Shown: positions 1 to 8,947, counted from the stretch's first letter. The stretch is DNA of 26,364 nt from Pseudomonadales bacterium (GCA_021736745.1 JAIPFG010000006.1:1-26364); one strand, 5' to 3'. Translations and numbers: made by a program. The notes: generated from the letters alone by a model not told the origin.

Positions 1-2131
1 TGACCACCTGCCTGGTAACAGCATCCGCCATTTCCTGCATTAATTGGGGCACATCTTTCAATGAAATTTTTTCCAGCTCAATTGCCTCAGCCACCAATTC
101 AGCAATATCTCTAACGATAAACTCATTCTCATGGCCACTGGTTTTTCTGGCATCTTCATACATGGTTAAGTCCTTCGGACAACTGGTAATAAAGTAATCG
201 ATCCCGCCTAATGCGGCGGCCTCGTGCATGCGACTTTCAGAAGGTTTATCGGTACCCGGATCGTCCGGAATCCAGATTCTTCCGCCGCCAGCGCCACAAC
301 AATAAGAGTTATCACGGTTTCGAGGCATCTCAACCAATTCACAACCTATGGCTTTCAGTATCCGCCGCGGCCCCTCATAGCCGTCATTCAGTCTTCCCAA
401 GTGACAAGGGTCATGGAAAGTCACTCGCTTGTTTAGCGGTTTCACTACTTTTAACTTACCGCATTCCAACAGGTCCGCGAGCACTGTCGAGTAATGCTCA
501 ATCTGAGCAACATTGCCTAGTTCCGGATATTCATTTTTGATAGTGTTGTAACTGTGTGGATCGGTAGTAATGATGGAGTTAAAAGGTTGCGCCCTCTTAA
601 ACTGTTCGATATTGTGTTCAGCCAGAGTCTCAAATAATCCCTCCTCGCCAATCCTGCGCACGTCGTTTCCTGCATTGCGCTCGTCCTCATGCAAGGTGCC
701 AAAATCCACTCCTGCCACTCTTAACAGCCTGGCCACAGTCTGGCTAATAATTTGGTTACGAGGATCGAAAGCCGCATAATCTCCAACAAACCATAGATAA
801 TCTGCTGGCTTTTGGCGGATATCTTTGATCTTAAATTCCAAGGCATTGGTCCAGTCTGTACGTTTTTTGGGGCTTTCCCCAAAACTGTTACCCTTATCCC
901 CAAAACTAGCCAAAGTGCTCTGTAGCAAGGGGTCCATTTTTCCTTGGTCAACCAAATGACGCCGCATTTGGACAATCATAGCTGGATGCTCAATACCTAC
1001 CGGACAGATTTCTTGGCAGGCGCCACAGGACCGGCAAGACCAGAGCGTTGCCGGATCGATAACATCCCCGATCAGTTTTTCGTCACTGTTGCTCACACCT
1101 TTGACGCGGTCATTATAAGTGCGCAGATCCAAAATCATGTCGCGAGGACTCAAAGGATAACCGGAGTTTTGCGCCGGACAGGCTTCATGGCAGCGACCAC
1201 ATTTAGTGCAAGCGTCGAAGTGCAATAAATTTTTCCAATCAAACTGCTCAATAGAAGAGATTCCTCCTCCATCTTCCTGATCGAGCTGCGTTACAGGGAT
1301 ATTGGGGAGCCGACGTAGTGCTTTTGGATCTCTCATACTTAAAGATCCAATAGCCGTTAAGATATGCTTGGCTTTATAACAAGGCAAAAGGACTAGAAAC
1401 ATTAAAGCCATCAAGCCATGAAACCACCAATTAAAGATCCTCAGAGAATCTGCGGACTGGGCATCAAAGCCAACAGCCAGGAGTGTCTTAGCAACCGCAA
1501 AACCCACTGGCGACCATGCCTGCCAGCTCGGAGCTTCGATTAGAAGCCGAACTCCTTCCTGTAAAAAACCGGTAATGCCAATTAACAGCAGAAATATCAT
1601 GAACAACCAATCTTCATATTTCCATTTTTTGGCGGCTGGCCGGTATTGCTTTTCTCCCCGGTAAGTACGCAAATATTCGAGCTTTGTAAGCTGAAAACCC
1701 GCTCTGCGTATCATCAGCATGACAATGCCGACAATTAATACTAATCCCCCCAAATCCAGTATCAGGCTGAAAGCCAGATAAAACCCTCCTTTCCAAAAAG
1801 TAATACCAAAAAGTGGTTCAATGATGTCGTACTCCAAAGTAATAATGGAGGTACCAATAAAGGCTAATGCAAAACCATAAAACACCATTGAGTGAGCAAT
1901 GCCTGCGAATCTATCCCTGCGCCTTAAGGTTCGATGTGAGAGCAGATCGACGACCATGCGCTTACAGGAAGCAACTATATCGATCGGGGCAGCAAGGCGC
2001 TGCCCCTTACGGTACTTGGCAATATTTAAGTAGATTCCTAGCAACGCCAGCGCCAGCGCTGACAATCCGATCACATAAAATAGAGTGATAGCGTCCGCTG
2101 TGAAGCCGGAGAAAAGTTCACGTGTTTCCAT
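1..2131 (-). CDS. Membrane-anchored Fe-S electron-transfer protein, DgcB/EtfD/heterodisulfide-reductase type (3' end off the left edge)
   Basis: An open frame runs from the ATG at 2131-2129 through the left edge with no stop (about 710 residues seen). The N-terminal 250 residues hold about five hydrophobic segments (near 13-35, 77-97, 112-140, 171-192, 231-252), like a NarI-type quinone-reactive membrane domain; His residues at the ends of segments could bind haem, which is inference. Two 4Fe-4S ferredoxin motifs follow: C308-x2-C-x2-C-x3-C and C366-x2-C-x2-C-x3-C. Next comes a CCG domain (HDPC at 573-576, CCG at 611-613, SC at 650-651). This layout is known from the dimethylglycine-catabolism protein DgcB and from EtfD, which pass electrons from a flavoprotein or ETF to quinone. 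It is the last visible gene of the amine cluster, 17 nt after the preceding aldehyde dehydrogenase. Family is confident; the exact electron donor is inferred. Confidence 0.85.
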   Translation of the reverse strand, partial: METRELFSGFTADAITLFYVIGLSALALALLGIYLNIAKYRKGQRLAAPIDIVASCKRMVVDLLSHRTLRRRDRFAGIAHSMVFYGFALAFIGTSIITLEYDIIEPLFGITFWKGGFYLAFSLILDLGGLVLIVGIVMLMIRRAGFQLTKLEYLRTYRGEKQYRPAAKKWKYEDWLFMIFLLLIGITGFLQEGVRLLIEAPSWQAWSPVGFAVAKTLLAVGFDAQSADSLRIFNWWFHGLMALMFLVLLPCYKAKHILTAIGSLSMRDPKALRRLPNIPVTQLDQEDGGGISSIEQFDWKNLLHFDACTKCGRCHEACPAQNSGYPLSPRDMILDLRTYNDRVKGVSNSDEKLIGDVIDPATLWSCRSCGACQEICPVGIEHPAMIVQMRRHLVDQGKMDPLLQSTLASFGDKGNSFGESPKKRTDWTNALEFKIKDIRQKPADYLWFVGDYAAFDPRNQIISQTVARLLRVAGVDFGTLHEDERNAGNDVRRIGEEGLFETLAEHNIEQFKRAQPFNSIITTDPHSYNTIKNEYPELGNVAQIEHYSTVLADLLECGKLKVVKPLNKRVTFHDPCHLGRLNDGYEGPRRILKAIGCELVEMPRNRDNSYCCGAGGGRIWIPDDPGTDKPSESRMHEAAALGGIDYFITSCPKDLTMYEDARKTSGHENEFIVRDIAELVAEAIELEKISLKDVPQLMQEMADAVTRQVV

Positions 2132-2148
2132 AGTAAGACTTCTTTAGT

Positions 2149-3630
2149 TTACCAGCCGCCTTCAGCACGACGGCCTCCGGGATTTTCACCGCCAAGATCA
2201 AACACTATCAATTTGCTTTCAGTGAAAGTATCGAGAAACCATTTTGACAACTCACGTCCAACACCACTATCGCCAGTGCCACCGAACGGAGCGAGTTGAT
2301 CCCAATAATTGGTTGTTTCATTAATATTGACCGTTCCATGAGGCAGCGCTTCCGCAACACGCCAGGACGTCGCCAGATCTTTGGTCCAAAGGGAAGCAAT
2401 TAATCCCAAGTCGCTGGAGTTAGCAATTTCAATAGCCTCTTCCACAGAACTTACTTTCATGATGGGCGCAACCGGGCCAAAGGTCTCTTCTTGAACGATA
2501 CGCATATCCATAGTGACGTTGGTAAGTACGGTTGCCGGGTAATAGAGGCCATCACGGGGACCAACCTGGATAATCTGAGCCCCCTTTGCTATCGCATCTT
2601 CTACATGAGCAATGGTCCGATTAAGGGTTGTCTCATTACAAAGCGGCCCCATTTCGGTTTCCTCTTGTGCCGGATCACCAACTTTTAACATCTTGGCCCT
2701 TGCGATAAATTTATCAACAAACTCATCATAAACCGCAGCGTGAACCAGGATTCGTTCGGCCGAAGTACAGACCTGTCCTGCAAAATAGAAACAACCGTTG
2801 ATGGCAGCATTTACGGCCGCATCAATATCCGCATCAGGTAAAATGATAAAAGGGCCGTCTCCACCGAGTTCCAACAATTGAGGCTTGAGTACAGACTTAA
2901 TCGCAATTTGTTTACCCGTCGCTGTTGAGCCAGTAAAGAACACGCCCTTGATATCACGACTCTCCAACATTGCTGCGCCAGCATCGCCATGGCCCTGTAC
3001 GACATTGATTACTCCAGGTGGTAAACCCGCTTCGGCAAAGATATCTGCGGCTATGGCACAGGATATAGCCGCATATTCCGATGGCTTCCAGACCACAGTA
3101 TTACCGGCTGCTATCACATGGGCGAGGGCAATCGACGAAATATCAACAGGAAAGTTATAAGGAGTAATAACCGCTACTACACCAAGCGGGCGAAATGATT
3201 GTACCAGACGTTTATTGTTCGTCTGTTCCTGAGTGGAAGGGAAAGATGAACCTCGATGTCTTAAAATCTCTTCCGCCGCTTTGCCCCAGGATGGTGCCGC
3301 ATACTCGAATACCTCTTCACGAGCATCAGTGATGGGTTTGCCAATTTCTGCGCAGATCATTTGCGCCATTTCTTCAGCGCGCTCTAAAAACAACGCTTGA
3401 ATTCGGCGCAATATTTTGGCTCGGGTAACTACAGGGGTTGCGGCCCAACCTGGCTGAGCTGCCTTCGCTGAAGCAATTGCGCGTTCTGCATCAATCGCAG
3501 AACACTTGCCAACGCTGTGCAGCACTTCACCTGAATGAGGGGATTTAACATCAAAAGTCCCTGCGGAAGCCTCTACCCATTGACCATCAATTAAGGAGCC
3601 TTTCGTTAAGGCTGAAGAAAAGGTGTACAT
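2149..3630 (-). CDS. NAD(P)-dependent aldehyde dehydrogenase, succinate-semialdehyde/phosphonoacetaldehyde-type branch
   Basis: It should oxidise an aldehyde to the carboxylic acid with NAD(P)+ in the cytoplasm. The frame stays open to 3696, but I place the start at the ATG at 3630 because AGGAG lies 10 nt upstream and the ALDH fold begins there (FSSALTKGSLIDGQW); this gives 493 residues, the family norm. Visible ALDH landmarks are the oxyanion Asn159 in TPYNFP, cofactor Lys182 in WKPSE, FFTGSTATG at 231-239, general base Glu254 in LLELGGDGP and nucleophile Cys288 in FAGQVCTSAER. The sequence differs clearly from the neighbouring aldehyde dehydrogenase, so this is not a recent duplication. 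The C-terminal tail after FDLGGENPGG is Arg/Gly-rich. It lies 126 nt behind the upstream dehydrogenase and 17 nt before the Fe-S protein gene. The substrate cannot be read from the sequence; amine-derived or semialdehyde substrates fit the context. Confidence 0.9.
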   Translation of the reverse strand: MYTFSSALTKGSLIDGQWVEASAGTFDVKSPHSGEVLHSVGKCSAIDAERAIASAKAAQPGWAATPVVTRAKILRRIQALFLERAEEMAQMICAEIGKPITDAREEVFEYAAPSWGKAAEEILRHRGSSFPSTQEQTNNKRLVQSFRPLGVVAVITPYNFPVDISSIALAHVIAAGNTVVWKPSEYAAISCAIAADIFAEAGLPPGVINVVQGHGDAGAAMLESRDIKGVFFTGSTATGKQIAIKSVLKPQLLELGGDGPFIILPDADIDAAVNAAINGCFYFAGQVCTSAERILVHAAVYDEFVDKFIARAKMLKVGDPAQEETEMGPLCNETTLNRTIAHVEDAIAKGAQIIQVGPRDGLYYPATVLTNVTMDMRIVQEETFGPVAPIMKVSSVEEAIEIANSSDLGLIASLWTKDLATSWRVAEALPHGTVNINETTNYWDQLAPFGGTGDSGVGRELSKWFLDTFTESKLIVFDLGGENPGGRRAEGGW

Positions 3631-3756
3631 TCTGTTATTGCTCCTGCTAATTGCTAAATATATAAAAGTAATCTTAAAGTTTTGCTGAGAACTCAACCGA
3701 TCAGACTGATCCTAAGCCATACAAATACGCTTGTTTTTTGATAAATCACCCCTGTA

Positions 3757-5274
3757 TCAAGAACCTAAATTAAACCAAACAGATTTTGTTTGGGTATGTT
3801 GAAGAACGGCATCAAAACATTTATCACGACCCTGTCCTGACTGTTTGAACCCACCCCAAGGTTGGGTCATATCACCATGGTCATAGCAGTTAACCCAGAT
3901 AATCCCAGCTTCGATATCGCGGGCCAATCGGTGTGCCGTATTCAGGTCGGAAGTCCAGATACCCGCCGCCAGCCCAAAATCAGAATCATTAGCAATATCA
4001 ACTGCTTCCTCTGGTCCACTAACAGGTATTACTGCCGCAACAGGACCAAAAATCTCTTCGTTAGCAATAATCATTTTACGGTTAACATCAGAAAACAAAG
4101 TTGGCTCGACATAATAGCCCTGATCAAAATCAGAGGGCTGACCACCGCCAAAATTAAGGGTTGCACCCTCTTGCTTACCTTTATCGATATAGCCCAACAC
4201 ACGACTTTGTTGTTCTTTTGAAACCAGCGGCCCCATGGTCGTGGCTGGGTCTAGGGGATCCCCCGGTACGAACAAATCCTTAGCATAGTGAGTAAAGCGA
4301 GCCAGGAATTCACCATAGATAGATTGCTCCACCAAAATCCGGGAACCGGCGCTACAAACCTCACCCTGGTTACCATAAATACCATTGACTGCGTATTTTG
4401 CGGCAGTATCCAGGTCCGCCACGTCGGCGAGAATAATTTGCGGACTTTTGCCACCACATTCAGTGGTTACTTTTTTCATATTGGATTGGCCGGCATAAAC
4501 CATCATCAGCTTGCCAACTTCAGTTGAACCAGTGAAGCCAACCTTGGCGACATCCATATGTAGGCCGAGCGCGCGGCCAGCGTCTTCACCAAAACCATTG
4601 ACGACATTTAATACTCCTGGCGGTCCTCCAGCTTCAACGAACAGGCGTGCCAGTAGCAAGGCGCTCATCGGGGATTGTTCCGCTGGCTTGAGCACGACCG
4701 TGTTACCCGCGGCCAAGGCCGGCGCTATTTTCCAGGCAGCCATCATTAATGGATAATTCCAAGGCACTATCGCTGCAACAACCCCAAGGGGCTCCCTTGA
4801 AATATAGTGGAAAGCATCGCTTGCGGTATTGGTGACGGCACCCTCAATTTTATCGATGGTTTCCGCAAAGTACTGGAAGCAATGAGCGGAAAAAGGAACA
4901 TCGACTGTGATCATTTCGGTAATCGATTTACCCATATCCAATGTATCCAGAAGCGCCAATTCCTGACCATGATCTTCAATCAGAGATGCAAATTTAGCTA
5001 ATACATCCATCCGCTCACGCGGGGCCATGCGCGACCAGATACCACTCCTATACGCCCGCCGAGCGGCGGCCACTGCCAGGTTAATATCCTCTTCAGTACC
5101 GCGTGCCATTTCTGTAATCACTTCACCATTAGCAGGATTGATATTCTCAAATTTTTTCCTCTGGACAGATTCCACGAACTCTCCATCAATAAATAACCTG
5201 GTCTCTGGCCTCAGATCGGCAGCCCGGCTATGCCACTCTTCTTTAGTTACTTTTTCCGCTGTAGATATATGCAT
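3757..5274 (-). CDS. Aldehyde dehydrogenase, PuuC-like (gamma-glutamyl-gamma-aminobutyraldehyde / amino-aldehyde type)
   Basis: This 505-residue cytoplasmic enzyme is predicted to oxidise an aldehyde, likely an amino- or betaine-type aldehyde, with NAD(P)+. It follows E. coli PuuC closely from the N-terminal ENRLFINGE-like segment (here ETRLFIDGEFV) to the end (here GDMTQPWGGFKQSGQGRDK). Catalytic landmarks are Asn173 in VPWNYP, Lys196 in LKPAE, FTGSTEVG at 247-254, Glu272 in TTECGGKSP and Cys307 in GNQGEVCSAG, all intact. The start at 5274 has AAGG 9 nt upstream and leaves a normal N-terminal arm. It is third in the inferred operon, 62 nt after the MFS gene. PuuC relatives act on aldehydes made by amine oxidation, which fits the TMADH-like enzyme upstream. 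The precise substrate is inference; betaine-aldehyde or another omega-amino aldehyde is possible. Confidence 0.92.
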   Translation of the reverse strand: MHISTAEKVTKEEWHSRAADLRPETRLFIDGEFVESVQRKKFENINPANGEVITEMARGTEEDINLAVAAARRAYRSGIWSRMAPRERMDVLAKFASLIEDHGQELALLDTLDMGKSITEMITVDVPFSAHCFQYFAETIDKIEGAVTNTASDAFHYISREPLGVVAAIVPWNYPLMMAAWKIAPALAAGNTVVLKPAEQSPMSALLLARLFVEAGGPPGVLNVVNGFGEDAGRALGLHMDVAKVGFTGSTEVGKLMMVYAGQSNMKKVTTECGGKSPQIILADVADLDTAAKYAVNGIYGNQGEVCSAGSRILVEQSIYGEFLARFTHYAKDLFVPGDPLDPATTMGPLVSKEQQSRVLGYIDKGKQEGATLNFGGGQPSDFDQGYYVEPTLFSDVNRKMIIANEEIFGPVAAVIPVSGPEEAVDIANDSDFGLAAGIWTSDLNTAHRLARDIEAGIIWVNCYDHGDMTQPWGGFKQSGQGRDKCFDAVLQHTQTKSVWFNLGS

Positions 5275-5336
5275 CTCAATAAACCTTTAAATCCGATTTC
5301 CAATGACATTTTTGACACAATTTTTCCTAACTAACC

Positions 5337-6554
5337 CTATTTTGCTGAGTTCAGGGACCTCAGGGAACAACCGGCAAAAACCAGAGTCAGGGCAGCCATT
5401 CCCAAAATAGCCCAGCTGGTTAACCCATAACCGAACGCCTCGATCAGGCGCCCTCCCACCAATGGTCCAAAGGCCACGCCAGCGCTAAGAAACCCTCCAG
5501 ATGCCGCAACGATTCTCCCTTGGGAATCAAGCTCGGCAGCAAGTGCCGTCAGATAGGACAAGGTATAAAAATAAGTACAGCCGATAAACATGGCCGAGGC
5601 GGTATAAGCCGCTATGGAGGTTGGCAACAACAGCATTACAAAATAAACCAACCCGGAAGTTACTATTCCAATAGTTAATGGTATTTTTAAGCCAAATCGT
5701 GAGCCGATAACCGATGCGATCATGGGACCACTAATCCCTAGTAATGCTTGGGCGGATAGGAGCAGCCCTATTTCTCCCCCTGAATAACCCACATCAAGAC
5801 CAATCCGTTCGACAAAGGCCCATCCCGACATGTCACGCAGTGCAAATACGAACATTGCTGACAACATAAAAAAACTCGTTAGGGAGAAGAGGCTTTTATG
5901 GGCATGAGGATGGTCTCTGGTTGCAGGTTGTTCAAGCGCACGCGGGGGAAGCATCAAGAGTAAGGGGCTAACGCAGATCATACAAAAAGCCAATATTGCA
6001 TACATTCCTTTGTAACCCCACGCATTAGAGGCCCAGGCAAAAACCAGCATGGTTATAGCCATCAACGTCACAAATAAAACCGACATTTGAGCGGCTAATT
6101 TCTCAGGATTTTTAGCATTCGAGACGGTAGCGTTTCCGACAGCCAACGCCAAACCGCAGCCTAACCCAGCAATGATTCTGAACAGCATTAATAAATCGTA
6201 GCTGATCTGCGCCTGATAAAGACAAAGCAGATTCCCCACGACAGCAACAAAAACCCCAATAAAAGCCAAGATTCGTCGCGGAGCAGTACTCATAAAAGGT
6301 GCGACTACAATTGATGCCGCCATGATAGCCAGAAATTCCAGCGTGCCCAAAAAGCCTGCCTGCGACTCACTTAGCCCCAAGCCATCAATAGTCGCACCGA
6401 TCATAAAAGGGAGACCCAGCAAGGCCAACAGACCTATGCCATAAGAGGAGGCAAAGGCGGATAACAGCATCCCCCAATCTTCCGGCATAGAATCCTTGAT
6501 GGTTTGTAGCAAACTTATTCTGTTTCCGACCTCTAACGTGCCTGAATTGTCCAT
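5337..6554 (-). CDS. Major facilitator superfamily transporter
   Basis: A 405-residue inner-membrane protein with about twelve hydrophobic segments in two halves. The loop after the second helix pair (APRRILAFIG near 90) resembles the MFS inter-helix loop, and a hydrophilic central loop rich in Pro and His (RALEQPATRDHPHAHK) separates the halves. The start at 6554 is preceded by a purine-rich GGGGAAG site. It sits 49 nt after the TMADH-like gene and 62 nt before the PuuC-like gene, so it probably carries the pathway substrate or product across the inner membrane. I cannot assign a substrate or even direction. The frame has no interruption. Confidence 0.85.
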   Translation of the reverse strand: MDNSGTLEVGNRISLLQTIKDSMPEDWGMLLSAFASSYGIGLLALLGLPFMIGATIDGLGLSESQAGFLGTLEFLAIMAASIVVAPFMSTAPRRILAFIGVFVAVVGNLLCLYQAQISYDLLMLFRIIAGLGCGLALAVGNATVSNAKNPEKLAAQMSVLFVTLMAITMLVFAWASNAWGYKGMYAILAFCMICVSPLLLMLPPRALEQPATRDHPHAHKSLFSLTSFFMLSAMFVFALRDMSGWAFVERIGLDVGYSGGEIGLLLSAQALLGISGPMIASVIGSRFGLKIPLTIGIVTSGLVYFVMLLLPTSIAAYTASAMFIGCTYFYTLSYLTALAAELDSQGRIVAASGGFLSAGVAFGPLVGGRLIEAFGYGLTSWAILGMAALTLVFAGCSLRSLNSAK

Positions 6555-6603
6555 AAATTCTTCCCCCGTATTTATGCTATCTTGATTTTTTAAATCAATT
6601 TAA

Positions 6604-8808
6604 TTAATCAACCTCAACCTTAGGTCGTAGATCACCCAGTTTAGGGAATGTTTCCGCGCCCCAAATTTGCCGCTCTCGAATCCAAGGTAGAGGATATTGT
6701 GGATGAGGGCTATCAAATTCGCGGGCCAAACGATGGGCGTCAAACATTGCATTCATCACCTGTTGAGGGGCTCGACCATCACCGCATTGGTAAACTGCTT
6801 CCAGTTCAGCCCCTTCCCATTCAGCCTTCCTCGCTTTCAACTCTTTAAATAGCCCACTGTCTGGAATACGTGATGTAACAAGAATGACAGCATCAGCCTC
6901 CAGTTCCAGAACATTTGGGGTATATTTGCGCGGTACTGCACCATTTTCCGGCGGTAATAGGTCATGACCATGACTGAAAACATAGGATAACGTTACCTTT
7001 CCAGGTTCAATCTTTTCAGGCCAATAATTTCTTACATGACTGATACCCATTTCATTGAACATGCGCTTATTATTGAAGATATCGAATGTAAAGGTACCGT
7101 ATTCAGCAATTTCAGAAGCGTCAGTCACATAGACAACTTCCTTGCCTTGTTGCTTAGCTAACTCAACCAGTGCAACCGCCATAAAGTGACCATCACCGTC
7201 GAGCACTACCACTTTATTCCCAGGTATTGGTTTACCAGCCCAAATCTGATCCGGGGTCAGGACATGTGGCTGCGAAGCATCGGCACCAACTATGGGTTTA
7301 TGATCTGCTGCTGAAAACCCATTTTCAGCCCAGTGTGCGCCTGTAGCAATAACCACCTTGTCTGCACCATATTCAAGCACATCATCTGCGCTCATTTTGC
7401 CAACACCCAGATGCACCTCAACATTTTTAAGTTTTTCGAGTTGAATTTGGCGATAGGTAATGACACGGTTCCATTCGTTCAAACGAGGGAGTTTCGAAAC
7501 ATGTTTCCAGTGACCTCCCAATTCACTCTCTGCTTCGCGCAGATGCACTTCGTAACCACGCTCACCCAATACACGTGCGCACTCCATGCCAGCAGGACCA
7601 CCGCCAACCACTAAGACTGAACAGGAGTCTTTTGATTTATCAAACTTTTCTGGGTGCCAGCCACGACGATATTCTTCCCCTAATGTCTGGTTTTGAGTGC
7701 AGGCAATCTGACCCACCTGATTAAACTTAGAGACACACATATTGCAACCGATGCACTCACGAATATCATCAGTCCGCCCCTCTTCTATTTTCTTTGGTAA
7801 AAATGGGTCCGCAATTGAGGGTCGCGCCGCACCAATGATGTCCGCAACACCTGACCGAATCAGTTCCGCCATATCATCCGGGCTCGTATAACGCCCGTTC
7901 GCCACCATCGGCGTATCCTTAAGTACCTCTTTGGCGCCCTTAGTAAAGGGCACAGCCCAACCAGATTTACGGAAGCGCGAGGCACCAGCATCTTCTCCTG
8001 CCCATTCGGCGTAATCACCAATTTTAATTGACCAAAGATCGACAATGCCTTCATTTTGCATAATCTCAAGAAATCGAATACCTTCATCTTTGGCCTGAAT
8101 ACCATCCGGCCCTTGCAGCGTATCAATTTCAAAGCGAGTAGTGATGGCGCAGGTATTACCCAGTTCTTGTTTTAATCGTGTCATTAGTTCTATATAAAAA
8201 CGAGCGCGATTTTCCAATGAGCCACCGTATTTGTCGGTGCGTTTGTTAAAGCGGCGCTCAAGAAACTGGAGAGGAATGGTTGAATCGCCACCGGAAACCT
8301 CGAGAATATCAAAGCCGGCCTGCTCAGCTCGCTTACCCGCCTCTACGTACATATTAATTACGGCCTTGATGTCATCCTCATCCATTTCCCAACCATAGAC
8401 GGTTCGAGTTGGATACATGTTCGACGGAAAAGGCATGGCACCACGACCAACTTCACGCGACTCCATATTGATTGCATGAATACCGCTATACCAGAGTTGG
8501 ACGCCAGCCAGTGCTCCCCACTTATGCGCTATATCCGTCATTTGTCTTAAGTTGATAACATCACCGTTATCCCAAAGCCTGGCACTGGTGTAGGGATATT
8601 CATCCGCTTCCGGATGAACGGAACAATACTCTGTAAATACAGCTCCCCAACCACCTTCCGCTTTGGTGCCTCGTAACATGGCTTGAGAACCCGGGCGCTC
8701 GGAACCAGGTCCAGCACAATGAGTAGTCTGCCAAAAGCGGTTTTTCATTGTCTTCGGACCAAAGGAAATAGGCTCAAATAAAAGATCGTGTTTCGCATCG
8801 CGCGCCAT
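6604..8808 (-). CDS. Trimethylamine-dehydrogenase-family flavoprotein (6-S-cysteinyl-FMN, 4Fe-4S), substrate unknown
   Basis: The 734-residue protein aligns along its length with Methylophilus trimethylamine dehydrogenase (TMADH), which oxidatively N-demethylates an amine and passes electrons to ETF. The frame is open to 8877, but GGAG 8 nt before the ATG at 8808 and the TMADH-like N terminus (MARDAKHDLLFEP) fix the start. Domains: FMN-binding TIM barrel (1-350), 4Fe-4S motif, then dinucleotide-binding lobes beginning at VLVVGGGPAGMECA. By remembered alignment Cys31 matches the covalent flavin Cys30, Cys352/355/358/370 match the cluster ligands, and Tyr61, Trp269 and Phe362 match the aromatic bowl Tyr60/Trp264/Trp355. 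Asp273 matches Asp267. The catalytic Tyr169 and His172 are replaced by Ser172 and Asp175. It heads the operon. Family is firm; true TMA activity is doubtful, and a DgcA-like or other amine dehydrogenase is possible. Confidence 0.9.
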   Translation of the reverse strand: MARDAKHDLLFEPISFGPKTMKNRFWQTTHCAGPGSERPGSQAMLRGTKAEGGWGAVFTEYCSVHPEADEYPYTSARLWDNGDVINLRQMTDIAHKWGALAGVQLWYSGIHAINMESREVGRGAMPFPSNMYPTRTVYGWEMDEDDIKAVINMYVEAGKRAEQAGFDILEVSGGDSTIPLQFLERRFNKRTDKYGGSLENRARFYIELMTRLKQELGNTCAITTRFEIDTLQGPDGIQAKDEGIRFLEIMQNEGIVDLWSIKIGDYAEWAGEDAGASRFRKSGWAVPFTKGAKEVLKDTPMVANGRYTSPDDMAELIRSGVADIIGAARPSIADPFLPKKIEEGRTDDIRECIGCNMCVSKFNQVGQIACTQNQTLGEEYRRGWHPEKFDKSKDSCSVLVVGGGPAGMECARVLGERGYEVHLREAESELGGHWKHVSKLPRLNEWNRVITYRQIQLEKLKNVEVHLGVGKMSADDVLEYGADKVVIATGAHWAENGFSAADHKPIVGADASQPHVLTPDQIWAGKPIPGNKVVVLDGDGHFMAVALVELAKQQGKEVVYVTDASEIAEYGTFTFDIFNNKRMFNEMGISHVRNYWPEKIEPGKVTLSYVFSHGHDLLPPENGAVPRKYTPNVLELEADAVILVTSRIPDSGLFKELKARKAEWEGAELEAVYQCGDGRAPQQVMNAMFDAHRLAREFDSPHPQYPLPWIRERQIWGAETFPKLGDLRPKVEVD

Positions 8809-8947
8809 AGTGTTTTCTCCAAAATATGTTATTAGGCGTTTCGGGTGAGCAAATTCGAGTGATTTGTTCACTATCAACCTATCAGAGCAAACAACATGCC
8901 ATAACTACATTTCTATTAAATATCAATTAGTTACAAAATTTAATGCG

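Noticed and set aside
3631..3696. 22-residue N-terminal extension of the second aldehyde dehydrogenase
   Set aside because: The AGGAG site 10 nt before the ATG at 3630 and the normal family N terminus favour the shorter form.
3699..3711. Palindrome GATCAG-A-CTGATC between the two aldehyde dehydrogenase genes
   Set aside because: Only 6-bp arms inside a putative operon with no promoter signs; chance is likely.
3738..3758. TTGATA / TATCAA inverted repeat overlapping the PuuC-like stop codon
   Set aside because: Six A/T-rich pairs with an 11-nt loop, and the homopolymer run is A rather than T on the coding strand.
6582..6598. AT-only-rich inverted repeat TTGATTT / AAATCAA after the TMADH-like stop
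   Set aside because: Stem is AT-rich and weak, with no U-run in the direction of transcription; not a convincing terminator.
6604..8808. Assignment as 2,4-dienoyl-CoA reductase (FadH), which shares the same fold
   Set aside because: The covalent-flavin Cys in the HCAGPGS context, TMADH-like N terminus and EWxGEDAG block point to the TMADH branch.
8809..8877. 23-residue N-terminal extension of the TMADH-like protein
   Set aside because: GGAG lies 8 nt before the ATG at 8808, and the TMADH mature N terminus aligns exactly there.
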